Positions 1-11,226 of a stretch of 64,000 nucleotides of DNA are shown in pieces. The stretch spans positions 45,258,786 to 45,322,785 of the forward strand of contig CM053803.1 in the NCBI GenBank assembly GCA_028671895.1, read 5' to 3'. The stretch's first letter is position 1. Each line of letters starts with the position of its first letter. The DNA is from Oenanthe sinensis. Taxonomy: Eukaryota > Streptophyta > Magnoliopsida > Apiales > Apiaceae. The notes below the pieces were generated by a model. It was not told where the DNA came from and searched no databases. It was given only the letters and a program-made list of their open reading frames with translations. Made by a program: the position numbers and the translations under genes.

Positions 1-576
1 GTGGTAGCAGGTACGCTTCTTGTAAATTTTGCTATCGCAAAAGTGTTAATTGATACTGGTGCCACTAGATCTTTTATACCTAGAGATTTTGTGAATAAGT
101 CAAACTATGAGGCTGTAAATTTGGAGAGTGCGTTAAACATAGTGTTAGCTAATCAGGAGCAAGCGAGAGTAAGCCAAGTTTGTCCCCAGTGTGAAGTTAG
201 CATAGAAGGGTATAGTTTTCCGATATCGCTATTACCTTTTCAGCTAGGAGATTTTGACGTAATTTTAGGAATGGACTGGTTAACTAAGCATAACGCTCAG
301 ATTAACTGCAAAGATAAGAAGGTGGTACTCAGGACGACGAAAGGAAAGAAGGTGATTTTCAAAGGACAAAGGCAAGAAAAGTTATTTTTGACAATGATGC
401 AAGCAAGAAGAATGATGAAGCACGGATGTGAAGCATATCTCGCGTATGTTGTAGACAGGAGTAAGGAGATACCAGATTTGGAAGAGATCCCGATAGTAAA
501 TGAGTTTCCTGATGTGTTTCCAGACGAATTACCAGGTTTACCCCAGATAGGCAAATCGAGTTTTCCATTGATTTAG
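1..576 (+). pseudogene. Element A aspartic protease region (end of gag-pro)
   Basis: This frame is open from the window edge and encodes a retropepsin-like protease, which cleaves the Gag-Pol polyprotein during particle maturation. The active-site motif IDTGATRSFI lies near residue 18, and DVILGMDWL near residue 90 is the conserved flap-side motif of Ty3 proteases. After the linker [12 protein letters not shown] the frame stops at 576. Clear RT-linker sequence continues in another frame, so one base appears lost from the C run near 541-545. The GTG at position 1 is not a real start; gag lies to the left. Confidence 0.88.
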
Positions 577-614
577 CCCCAGGTACTGAACCGGTATCCA
601 AAGCCCCTTACCGT

Positions 615-2192
615 ATGGCCCCGGCAGAAATGAAGGAATTATCCAGTCAATTACAAGATCTGTTGGACAAGGGAGTCATAAGGCCCAGTTTTTCTCCGTG
701 GGGAGCTCCAGTTTTATTCGTGAAGAAGAAAGACGGAAGCATGAGACTGTGTATCGATTACAGGGAGTTAAATAAGTTAACCATAAAAAATAGGTACCCA
801 TTACCTAGGATTGATGACCTTTTTGATCAACTGAAAGGAGCAACCAGTTTCTCAAAAATTGACTTAAGATCAGGATACCACCAACTGAAGATAAAGCCAG
901 AAGATGTGCCAAAGACAGCTTTTCGAACCAGGTATGGACATTACGAATTTTTAGTGATGGCTTTTGGATTGACGAACGCGCCCGCAACTTTTATGGATTT
1001 GATGAATCGAGTATTTAAGAAGTACTTGGATAAATTCGTGATAGTCTTCATCGACGATATACTGATATATTCTAAGACAGAGGAAGAGCATAAACATCGT
1101 TTGAGGTTAGCCTTAGAAATCCTGAGGAAAGAAAAGTTGTATGCAAAATTTTCCAAGTGCGAGTTTTGGCTTAAGGAAGTGCAGTTTCTCGGACATATAG
1201 TCAGCCGTGATGAAATAAAAGTAGATCCCGCTAAGATTGAAGCTGTGATGAATTGGGAAAGACCGAAGACTCCGACGGAGGTCAGAAGTTTCTTGGGATT
1301 AGCAGGATACTACCGGAGATTCGTGCAAAAATTTTCCAGAATTGCGGTACCTCTGACCAAGTTGACAAGGAAGAACGAAAAATTTGAATGGAATGATAAG
1401 TGCGAAGCAAGCTTTCAAGAGTTAAGGCAAAGATTGGTAACGGCTCCAGTATTGGTTTTGCCAGACGATAAAGGAGAATTTGTGATATTCAGCGATGCGT
1501 CTCTTAAAGGATTAGGTTGCGTTTTAATGCAACATGATAAAGTAATAGCTTACGCTTCAAGGCAACTCAAGCCTCACGAGCAAAGGTATCCTACGCATGA
1601 TTTGGAACTAGCAGCGATCGTGTTTGCACTCAAGATTTGGAGACATTACCTTTATGGAGAAAAGTGTGAGATTTACACCGACCACAAGAGTCTGAAGTAT
1701 ATTTTCACGCAGAAAGAGTTGAACATGAGGCAAAGAAGATGGTTGGAGCTAATAAAGGATTATGATTGTTCAATAAATTATCACCCGGGAAAGGCGAATG
1801 TGGTCGCGGATGCTTTAAGTCGAAAAGAACGGTTGAATATGTTGACAATGACTAGGGAGTTGTTCGAAGACTTTGAGAAATTAGGGATAGAAGTACGGCA
1901 GCCGGAAACAGTGGATGATATGATTTTCACCATGACATTTCAGCCAGAATTACTTGAAAATATTCGGAAGTGTCAAGACGAAATAATGAGCCAAGGGATG
2001 AACGAACTGACAGGCGAAGAAATTTGTACACAGAAAGATGAACAAGGAATTCTGAGATTTAATGCGAGAATTTGGATTCCCGACGTATTAAAGTTGAAGA
2101 ACGAGATACTACAAGAGGCACACAATTCAAGACATTCGATTCATCCAGGAAGTACAAAGATGTATCAGGATTTAAAAAGAAACTTTTGGTAG
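615..2192 (+). pseudogene. Element A reverse transcriptase and RNase H
   Basis: This encodes the Ty3-type polymerase that copies element RNA into DNA, followed by RNase H, which removes the RNA strand. RT motifs are intact: [20 protein letters not shown] (about residues 45-64), [11 protein letters not shown], and the catalytic FIDDILIYS near residue 145. RNase H begins near residue 290 with [13 protein letters not shown] and includes [10 protein letters not shown]. The start of the integrase zinc-binding domain follows. The frame ends at an in-frame TAG (2190-2192) where the family has tryptophan, consistent with a G-to-A change. The ATG at 615 is internal to the polyprotein. The true frame begins upstream, past the frameshift near 545. 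Confidence 0.93.
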
Positions 2193-2198
2193 CCAAAC

Positions 2199-3440
2199 AT
2201 GAAAAGAGAAATAGCAGACTGGGTAGCCAAATGTTACACGTGTCAAAGGATCAAAGCAGAACATCAAAGGCCTGGTGGATTATTGCAACCGTTAGATATT
2301 CCAGAATGGAAATGGGAGCACATTGCAATGGATTTTGTTGTAGGGCTTCCCAGGACCAAGTCAAATCACGACGCCATTTGGGTCATTGTTGATCGACTAA
2401 CCAAGTCAGCACATTTTCTACCAATTAACGAGAGATATTCTTTGGACAAGATGGTACACATGTATCTAGACGAAATTGTGAGCAAACACGGAGTTCCTGT
2501 ATCCATTGTGTCAGATAGGGATCCTCGATTCAATTCAAGATTTTGGAGGCAGTTTCAGGAATGCTTAGGAACACAATTGCGAATGAGTACAACCTATCAC
2601 CCACAGTCAGACGGACAAAGTGAAAGAACTATCCAGACGATCGAGGACATGCTTCGAGCTTGTGCATTGGACTTTAAAGGAAGTTGGGATGAAAATTTGA
2701 GATTAGTTGAGTTCTCTTATAATAACAGTTATCATGCCAGCATAGGGATGCCCCCGTTTGAAGCCCTGTATGGACGGAAGTGCAGATCCCCCATCTGTTG
2801 GGAGGAAGTTGGAGATCGCAAGCTCATTGGCCCAGAATTGATTCAGCAAACCGATGAAGTCGTGAGAATAATCCGGAAGAGAATGAAAGCTGCACAAGAT
2901 AGACAGAAAAAGTATGCAGATCCTGATAGAAGAAAATTAGAATTCACTGAAGGAGAAAGTGTGTTGTTGAAGATATCGCCCTGGAAAGGAATAGTTAGAT
3001 TTGGCAAGAAAGGAAAGCTCAGTCCCCGATACATAGGACCTTTTGAGGTTTTAAAACGAGTAGGAAAGGTCGCTTATGAACTAGCGTTGCCTCCAAGCAT
3101 GCAAGGCGTACACAATGTTTTCCATGTGTCTTTACTTAAGAGATTTATTCCAGATTCTGCTTGTGTAATAGAATATGATCCAGTAGATGTTCAGCCTGAT
3201 TTGTCTTTTGTAGAACATCCAGTTAAGATAGTTGACCGCAAGGAGAAGATTCTTAGGAATAAGACAGTTGTAACAGTTAAAGTGTTATGGAGGAACCCCA
3301 AGGTTGAAGAATTCACCTGGGAGTTAGAAAGTGAGATGAAAGAGAATTACCCTCAGTTGTTTTCTTACACTGATTCTGAGGACAGAATCCTTTTAAGGAG
3401 GGTAGATTGTAATAAACCGATAATTTTAATAATATTTTAG
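2199..3440 (+). pseudogene. Element A integrase with C-terminal chromodomain
   Basis: This is in the same frame as the RT segment and separated from it only by the TAG at 2190. The zinc-binding domain ends with CYTCQRIKAEHQRPGG. The catalytic core has all three acidic residues: D in MDFVVGLPR, D in IVSDRDPRF, and E in QSDGQSERTIQTIE. A GPFEVLKRVGKVAYELALP segment precedes a chromodomain (about residues 335-390: VKVLWRNPKVEEFTWELE). Chromodomains of this class direct integration to heterochromatin by binding methylated histone H3. The reading frame runs past the polypurine tract and ends 33 bases inside the 3' LTR, so the original stop has probably been lost. Confidence 0.92.
3391..3407 (+). 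other. Element A polypurine tract
   Basis: The purine-rich run ttttaaggagggtagat lies directly before the TGTAATAAACC start of the 3' LTR. It is the expected primer site for plus-strand DNA synthesis. It overlaps the end of the chromodomain frame. Confidence 0.6.
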
Positions 3441-6400
3441 TCCCGATTAGTTACATTTAACGAGTGCGACGAATATATTATAAAATGTGATTATATTATT
3501 TATGTGTTCTAATGTGACAAGAGGTGATATATGATCTTTTTATATGTCTAGTTGACTGCCCGTTTGACTGCATTATGCTTAAGTGTTTTAATTAAGTGAT
3601 TAATTGATTTTCCATACTTAATTGAGTAACTGTTTGATTTTTATACAATTATTGGTGTGTCTAATATTTATGAAATTTTATATGTAGCTTCTATGTGATT
3701 TTAGAGACTTTCTAAAAATAGTGGTGTGATTTATTTCAGCTTTAATATCTTTATATGATTTTCTCAAACTTGTTTTATCCTGAAAATATTTCTCTTCCAA
3801 ATTCCATATCTAATTATTGGAATGTCCAAAAATCATGAAACCTTTTCCAAAATGTTCCTTATTTATTCTAGGACCTTTTACAAATAAAAGTTTATTTTAT
3901 TTGAGCCCAAAATTTGTTTTATGAATTTTCTACTCTCATTTTCTATTTCTGTGCTAAAACTTCAAAGCTTTTTATTTAATTATTTATTTACCCGAAAAAT
4001 ATTTCAAAAATATGGGGAATCTTCTAAATTCATGATCTGAATTTTAAAAATATAAATCTTATTTTTGTACCCCAATTATATAAAAATTTGAATTATTAAT
4101 TGTTTTAATTCAGAAAATGGTAATTGTGAAATTACTGTTGTACCCCTGTCTTTTATATACAGCAGCAACCCCTCTCTTTCTTCCCCATTCTGTATTTTTC
4201 TAGTTCAGGTCTCGTTTTTCTCTTCCTTGTGCGATTTCTCCATTTCTCTTAAGGTAATCGATTTTTGCTTGTGATTCAATAAGATATGCTAGTAACCATG
4301 TCCATTTTGCTATATATGTTAGTGTTAAAGTGTGCATGTATGTATATATTGCAGCCGTATGTATATGTATTCGACTATGAGGCTATGTTTGCATGCAAGC
4401 CATTTGATTACCATAGTTGTGGTTGTAGCATCTGTGTTGGTATGTATTTGCAATTTGAGGGCAGTCGGGGGACAAACAACCCATTAACGGGCATTGTTCA
4501 TCTTCAACTGCCGTCGCCGGCGATGAGCTCCGGCGAGTCGGCGACTGGGTTGACTCGGTTAGCTTCGTTTTGAGATGATGACAATGCTAGTAACTGCAAT
4601 GAGGATTGTTAAATGGTCAATCTAAGGTTGCATGTCGATTTCTTGTTAATAGTTCGAATAGTTTGAATTATATAATTTATTATCATGCGATTAATTGAGG
4701 TAATACATGGTTAGTAGTTAAATTCTAATGTTAATTTCCATGTTCAGTTGTGAATTGTGATTGCATGTCATAGTAGATGCATTTGATTTTAAAAACCCAT
4801 GCTAGCTTCGGTTTCTTTTGTTGAGATTGTAATTTATTAGGTTCAATCATATCATCTATAAGTTGAATTGTTAATTGGACTAGCTGATATAAGTCTCGAT
4901 TGTGAATAATCAGTGATTGCATGTTAGCTTCTTGCTAGTAATGGAGAATTTTCTAATTATATGAATATTTGCTATTCGAATTTGATAGAAGTAGCTTAAT
5001 ATATGAATTGCAATGCGATTTTGATGTTAATTGTTGGATATCTTTAGCTATTCGGATCATGTATAAAAGTTGTAATTCTATCTTATTTGCTTATTTGGAA
5101 CTTTCGAATTATAGTATTATAATTGGGTAAATTTCGAATACATATGTGTATATTAAATTGGCAAGATGAGTGGTACTTTGTGATTTTCTAATTATGTACA
5201 TTTGACATTGGGAATTGATTGTATAAATAGGCAGTTTGGTATTGGATTGTTTCGGTTGTTCGTGAATGGCAATAGTATTATTGATTATATAATGGTTATA
5301 GTTATTGCTTGTTTGATATAGATTTGGTACAATATATGATTGTATAATTACGTATGATTGACATTGATGTGGTTTGTGTCGGTTGTATTCCGACGGATAG
5401 CTCGATATACAAAGGAGATGCTGCCAAATTTTTTCCAAAACTAACGATCTTTAAAAGGTTAACGGCACATCATCCTTGTATAGATAGCTATTGGTTGAGA
5501 ATAGTATAGTATTGTGTGATTGAGTAGTATTTGATGATGTGGCTTATTGTGATTGGTTTTTATTATTAAATATTATGTTATAATTATTTGAGAGGTTTAA
5601 GTAAAGAATTTGCTTACGTGTTTAAAACGAAAGTTATTATAAATAATTTTCCGAAATTACTGGTATAATTAGATTTCTAATCCGAGCTTTATATTAATTT
5701 ATTAGTATGATTTGATAATAAAATTACGTGCATTGAGTGCTAAGTGATTACGTGCTTATGTGACTATGAGTATATTATTATTAAATTATTCGTCGAATAA
5801 GAGAGTGACTTATACGTATAATTTATGATTAGGAACGAGTAAAAAGAGTGGACCAGGACCCGGTTGTTAGGACGCACAAAGATTATTTCGAGAGTTAGTC
5901 AGACAGCCCTTCAGATTAAGGCAAGTGTTCCTTTTCCCTCTTGATATCCTATTATCATTCCAGTTCCATATTATATCCAATTCTATATAATACCTATGCT
6001 GAACCCTGATTTTGAATACAGTTTTATACCATGATTTTACGAACAATAATTATGATGAAATTGTTTTACAAGTATTCTGAAAGATCTTTTCATATCCTTA
6101 TTCAGTTCAAGTTTATTTACTGTATCAATTATATCGTAAAGATTGAGATTTTGCTGAACTGAATATTATATTACGATTTGAAAGTTATGGGATTATTAAA
6201 AATGTTTTAGACCGAGACGCCGGTCTGTGAAGTAATATAGCTCAATGCTAACGGCCAAAGCGTGCCAAGGATATCCGCAATTGTTTGAAAGGTGGAGTCA
6301 CTCTGCGTGGTGGCCCGGAGTTAATGCGTTGGCTGATCACCTAGCTTAACTCGTAGCGTCAAATTAAATCCCAATTATACGAATACTATTGTTCCGAAAC

Positions 6401-7003
6401 AGTTCTAAAAGTTATTGATTTCAAAAGCAAATGGAAAAATAAGATTTACCAGTATTACAATAGTACCCTCTATTTTTAGTAACCTTTTGGAAATGCACTT
6501 ACAGTTTCAAAATGTACGTTCCCTGAATTTACTTTAAAAAGGAAACTGTTTTAAAATACCTTTAGCTTTTATGAACCAGAAACAGTACTATCTTCCTTAT
6601 CATCTTTTTAAACTTTCTCAGATAGCATATTACGATTATTGTTTACACTTGCTGAGCAAATTTAGCTCACTCCTTGCTTCCTAACCCTTTCAGCAGTTGT
6701 AGAAGATGGTACGTACTTACAGAACCACCAGTAAGGTTCCATGAGGTACAGGTAGAGCATATAGAGACCGTATGCAGGTGTGTTGAGATCCAGTTGGATC
6801 AGTAAGTTGTAATAAGTTTAGAACTTAGACTTTTTGATTTGGACTTGTAATATTTAATTAGTATGTTGTTTTCATACTTGAACCTGATGGCGATCTAGGA
6901 TTGTGTTTGGGTGGCAGGGTTATATATATATAATCACTGCTATTATCTGTTTAATATTGTTAATTAATCAGTAATTGGTGTAGTAATTTTGGGGGGTGTT
7001 ACA
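3408..7003 (+). repeat. Element A 3' LTR (about 3.6 kb)
   Basis: The proposed ends are TGTAATAAACC at 3408 and GGGGGGTGTTACA ending at 7003. They form the imperfect TGTAA...TTACA inverted ends usual for Ty3 LTRs. The start directly follows the polypurine tract. No real gene is seen inside; the small open frame at 4286-4573 has no recognisable domain. A TATA-like box lies near 4152, a GC-rich patch at 4500-4560, and a more GC-rich conserved-looking block at 6205-6365. The 5' LTR is not in the window, so the left boundary rests on position and end sequence only. Confidence 0.72.
4151..4160 (+). promoter_or_regulatory. TATA-like box in element A LTR
   Basis: TTTTATATAC is followed within 30 bases by a pyrimidine-rich leader (cctctctttcttcc). 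This spacing is typical of the U3/R boundary. It is the likely promoter of genomic RNA in this LTR, by inference. Confidence 0.4.
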
Positions 7004-7318
7004 ACAGCCGTGACTCAAGTATTCAAGAGGCTAAAGTAAGATTAGGGAATAACATGAGATGTAACTGACAAGAGTTGTCTGCCCATTGAACGTTACATGG
7101 CGTTTCGTGCTACAACCGATGTTGTGTGATGGAATGTAGGATCCCTATCCCACTATCATTATGAAAGCTTAATTTCAATAAGGGATATAAAAATTAGATA
7201 GAATAGTGGGAGGCACTTATGAATAAAGACCCGATTTATATGGTGTTTTAGATAATGAAATAGAGTATTTGTTAAATGTTGTTATGTATTTATTATTTGC
7301 AGATTTACTATATACATA
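7004..7318 (+). other. Element B leader fragment between A insertion and gag
   Basis: This non-coding stretch lies between the right end of element A and the gag ATG. No primer-binding site is visible, so the A insertion lies downstream of it or the site has decayed. It is interpreted as the 3' part of the element B 5' leader. Confidence 0.6.
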
Positions 7319-8467
7319 ATGTCTTCTGCACTATCACTCCGTTGCATGCTCGATGCACACAAATTAACTGGTCCCAAGTATGCTGATTGGCTTCGAAACC
7401 TGAGAATTGTTCTCAGGATTGAGAAGAAGGAATATGTACTAGACTCACCTAAACCTGCTGAACCTGCTCAGGATGCACATAATGATGAACATATTGTGTA
7501 TCGTAATTGGATAGATGATGCAAGAGTTGCATAGTGTGTTATGCTGGGATCCATGAATGATGAGCTCCAAAAGCAACACGAGCATATGGATGATCACTCT
7601 ATCCTTATGCATCTACAAGATTTGTATGATGTGGCTGGAAGGACAGCTCGATATGAGATATCGAAGGAGCTGTTCCGTTATAGGATGACTGAGGGATCAT
7701 CTGTGAATGTTCATGTGCTCAAGATGATTAATTTGATTGAGTGTCTTGGACAACTTGGATTTGTCATGGATGGGGAGCTGAATCAAGATCTGGTCTTGGA
7801 ATCACTTCCATATTCATTCTCGCAGTTCGTTGTGAACTTTCACATGAACAAGTTGGATGTCAGCTTGCCTGAACTCCATAACATGCTGAAAACTGCTGAG
7901 TCGAATTTTCTCACAAAGAAGAGTTCTGTTCTTCTAATTGGTGAAGGCTCTAACCCTAAGAAGAGGAAGAGGAGCCCTCCTAAGAAGAAGAAGAAGGTAG
8001 GTGAGAAAATGCCAGTTCCTCCAAAAGCTGAAGATCTCAAAAGCAAAGCTGTTTGCTTTCACTACAACAAAGTGAGGTACTGGAAGAGAAACTGTAAGGC
8101 TTACCTTGCAGAATTGAAGAAGAAGAAGGGTGGTGAGACTACCGCTTCTGCTTCAGGTATGTTCATGATCGAACTAAATATGTCACTTAATCAAACTTCT
8201 ACTTGGGTATTAGATACCGCCTGTGGTTCTCACATTTGCAATTCGTTGCAGGGACTAAGGAGAAGTAAGACTCTTGAAGAAGAGGAGGTGATCCTACGTA
8301 TGGGCAATGGAGCAAGAGTTGCTGCTGTAGTTGTAGGATCGTTTGATTTACTTATGCCTACGGGCAAGACTATTATTTTGGATAATTGTTATTTTGTTCC
8401 CTCAATTGTGAGGAATATTATTTCTATTCCCATGTTAGAGTTGGATGGTTTTTTCGTTTGTTATTGA
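7319..8467 (+). pseudogene. Element B gag and protease
   Basis: Gag begins MSSALSLRCMLDAHKLTGPK and contains YADWLRNLRIVLR, a widespread plant copia capsid motif. An in-frame TAG (7532-7534) breaks it after 71 codons, and the same frame continues from 7541. A lysine-rich stretch (KKRKRSPPKKKKK) precedes a damaged zinc knuckle, CFHYNKVRYWKRNC, where the second cysteine is tyrosine. The protease follows with STWVLDTACGSHIC. The glycine of the usual D-T/S-G active site is alanine here, so activity is doubtful. The frame ends at 8467 after a shift in a T run near 8448-8453. Confidence 0.88.
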
Positions 8468-10658
8468 GAATAATAAATGTTCAATTTTTAAAAATAATGT
8501 TCTTTATGGTGTTGGTATTTTAAATAATGGTTTGTATGTATGTGACGTAGAACATAGTTTACTTCAAATTGAACATAGTAATAAAAGAAAAAGAGATGAT
8601 GAAAATCCCACCTACTTGTGGCACTGCAGACTTGGTCATATTAGTGAAAATAGACTTAAGACATTGCATAAGGAAGGGTTACTAGAACCTTTTGATTTTG
8701 AATCATATCCTACATGCGAGTCTTGTCTGTTAGGCAAAATGACCAAATCTCCATTTAGTGGACATGGAGAAAGAGCTGCGGAGTTGCTTGGATTGGTACA
8801 TACAGATGTGTATGGGCCGATGTCCACGTAAGCCATGGGTGGATTTTCATACTTCATTACTTTTACAGATGATCGATCTAGATTTGAATATGTGTATTTG
8901 ATGAAATACAAATCCGAAGCCTTTGAAAAGTTCAAAGAATATAAGTATGAAGTAGAGAAACCAACCAAGTATAGTATTAAAACCCTTCGATCAGATCGAG
9001 GAGGTGAATACTTAAGTGGCGAGTTTCTAGATTATCTCAAAGAAAATGGTATAGTCTCTCAATGGACTCCTCCGGCCACTCCCCAGTTGAATGGAGTATC
9101 CGAAAGGAGAAATCGAACTTTGTTGGACATGATTCGATCCATGATGAGCTATACAGATCTTCCAGTATCACTTTGGGGTTATGCATTGGAAACATCAGCA
9201 TATATATTGAACAAGGTGCTTTCCAAATCTTTTCCTCAAACTCAGTATGAGATATGGAAAGAAAGGAAACCGAGTCTTAAGCACGTTAAGATTTGGGGAT
9301 GTCCGGCTTATGTCAAGAAAGTTGACCCCGATAAGCTAGAATCTCGATCCGTGAAATGTAGGTTTGTAAGATATCCTAAAGAGACTTTAGGGTATTACTT
9401 TTACACCGAACAAAGGGTGTTTGTCTCCCGACATGCTACCTTCCTGGAAAAACAGTTTATCCTTGAAGGAAATAGTGGGAGCAAGATTGAACTTGATAAA
9501 GTTCATGAAGAACAAACTACTACGGTTCAAGAGGAAACACCTGTTCATATTGAACAACCTTCCGTAGAACAGCCCATTCGTAGATCACAAAGGGTGTCTC
9601 ACCAACCTGAGAGGTATTATGGCCTTGTCATTGAGAATGACAATGAATTGGCGGTCATTGATGGAGACGACCCTATGACCTTCAACGAGGCTGTGAGTAG
9701 TGTTGACTCAGAGAAATGGCAGAGTGCCATGGAATCCGAAATGGACTCCATGTATGCCAACCAAGTATGGACTTTGGTAGAGGCACCCAAGGATATGAAG
9801 CCTATAGGGTGCAAGTGGGTATACAAGAGAAATATTGTAGTAAATGGCCAGGTAGAGACCTACAAGGCCAGGCTCGTGGCAAAAGGATTTAAACAAAGAC
9901 AAGGGATTGACTTTGATGAAACTTTTTCACCTGTAGCCTTGCTCAAATCAATTCGGATTTTGCTTGCTATTGCAGCTTACTATGACTATGAGATCTGGCA
10001 AATGGACGTAAAGACGGCCTTCCTCAATAGGGAACTTGAAGAAGAAGTGTATATGACACAGCCAGAGGGTTTTATTTCCAAAGGAAATGAACATCTAGTA
10101 TGTAAGCTACTACGAACCATATATGGGTTAAGGCAAGCTTCTCGAAGATGGAACATCCGTTTTGATGAGACAATCAAAGAGTTTGATTTTATCAAAAACA
10201 TAGATGAACCATGTGTCTACAAGAAGGTTAGTGGGAGCGCAGTAACATTTCTTATTTTGTATGTAGATGATATACTCTTAATAGGAAATGACATACCAAT
10301 GCTGCAATCAGTAGACTTGGGAGAAGCGTCATACATTCTTGGTATGAAGATCTATAGGGATAGATCAAGAAGAATGATAGGTCTAACCCAAGGTACGTAC
10401 ATTGATAAGGTGCTTAAAAGGTTTAGCATGGAAAACTCCAAGAGAGGTCTCATACCGATGAGCCATGGAGTCTCCCTTTCTGACAAGATGTCTCCTAAGA
10501 CACCTGAAGAAAGAGAGCGTATGAGTAGGATTCCTTATGCGTCGGGAATAGGATCTATCATGTACGCGATGTTATGTACTAGACCTGATGTTGCTCACTC
10601 AATTAGTGTGACTAGCAGATATCAGTTAAATCCAGTGAAGACCACTGGAAAGCAGTGA
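8445..10658 (+). pseudogene. Element B integrase and reverse transcriptase
   Basis: The GAG-pre-integrase zinc region (YLWHCRLGHISENRL with later CESCLLGK) leads into the integrase core: D in VHTDVYGP, D in TLRSDRGGEY, E in NGVSERRNRT. A TAA at 8829-8831 interrupts it and the same frame resumes at 8835. RT follows with [40 protein letters not shown] and the catalytic YVDDILLIGND. Compared with copia relatives, roughly 14 residues are missing between LQSV and DLGEASYILG (near 10310). A one-base frameshift near 10640 separates this from RNase H. Confidence 0.9.
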
Positions 10659-11212
10659 AGAACATCCTTAAGTACTTGAGAAGGACTAAGGATATTTTTC
10701 TTGTTTTTGGTGGGTGTGAGTTGAAAATAGAGGGTTACATTGACTCTAGTTTTCAGTCAGGGTGTGATGATAGTACATCCATGTCAGGGTATGTGTTTAC
10801 TCTAAATGGTGGGGCGATTAGTTGGAGAAGTCGTAAGCAATCTACGACGGCTGACTCCACAGCAGAAGTAGAGTATATAGCTGCAAGTGAGGCTGCAAAG
10901 GAAGCTGTTTGGATGAAGAAATTTGTTTCTGAGTTGGGAGTATTTCCTGGCATAGAGGGGCCTATTGTGTTATATTGTGACAATAACGCTGCAATAGCTC
11001 AAGCCAAGGAACCGAGGTCTCACAAGAATACCAAACATATATTGCGACGGTTTCATTTGATTAGGGAGATCATTGAAAGAGGAGATGTCAAGATCGAAAG
11101 ATTTGACACACATAACAACATAGCAGACCCGTTCACAAAGCCGCTGTCTCAGTTCAATTTTGATCGTCATAAGGAGCGGATGGGTATTAGATACCATAGT
11201 GATTGGCTTTAG
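10655..11212 (+). pseudogene. Element B RNase H
   Basis: This is the Ty1/copia RNase H domain at the end of pol. Motifs are GYIDSSFQSG (first acidic residue), TADSTAEVEYIAASEAAKEA (catalytic glutamate) and LYCDNNAAIAQAKEP. The terminal ADPFTKPLS motif is typical of copia polyproteins. It is displaced one frame from RT by the shift near 10640. The stop at 11210-11212 lies just before the polypurine tract aagtgggaga at 11217-11226. Confidence 0.9.
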
Positions 11213-11226
11213 GCCAAGTGGGAGAT

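Larger units (their letters stand above)
1..7003 (+). mobile_element. Element A: Ty3/gypsy chromovirus, 3' part with 3' LTR
   Basis: The order protease, reverse transcriptase, RNase H, integrase, chromodomain, then LTR is that of a Ty3/gypsy chromovirus. The C-terminal chromodomain and the long LTR point to the Tekay/Del group, which is an inference. The 5' LTR, gag N-terminus and left target-site copy lie left of the window. Only two disabling changes are visible in 3.4 kb of coding sequence, so this is the youngest of the three nested layers. The right end falls in the leader of copia element B, and the 5 bases after it (7004-7008, acagc) should be the target-site duplication. Confidence 0.9.

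Noticed and set aside
4286..4573. Open frame of 95 codons inside element A LTR
   Set aside because: Low-complexity composition, no domain, and spans the TATA-proximal leader and a GC-rich patch.
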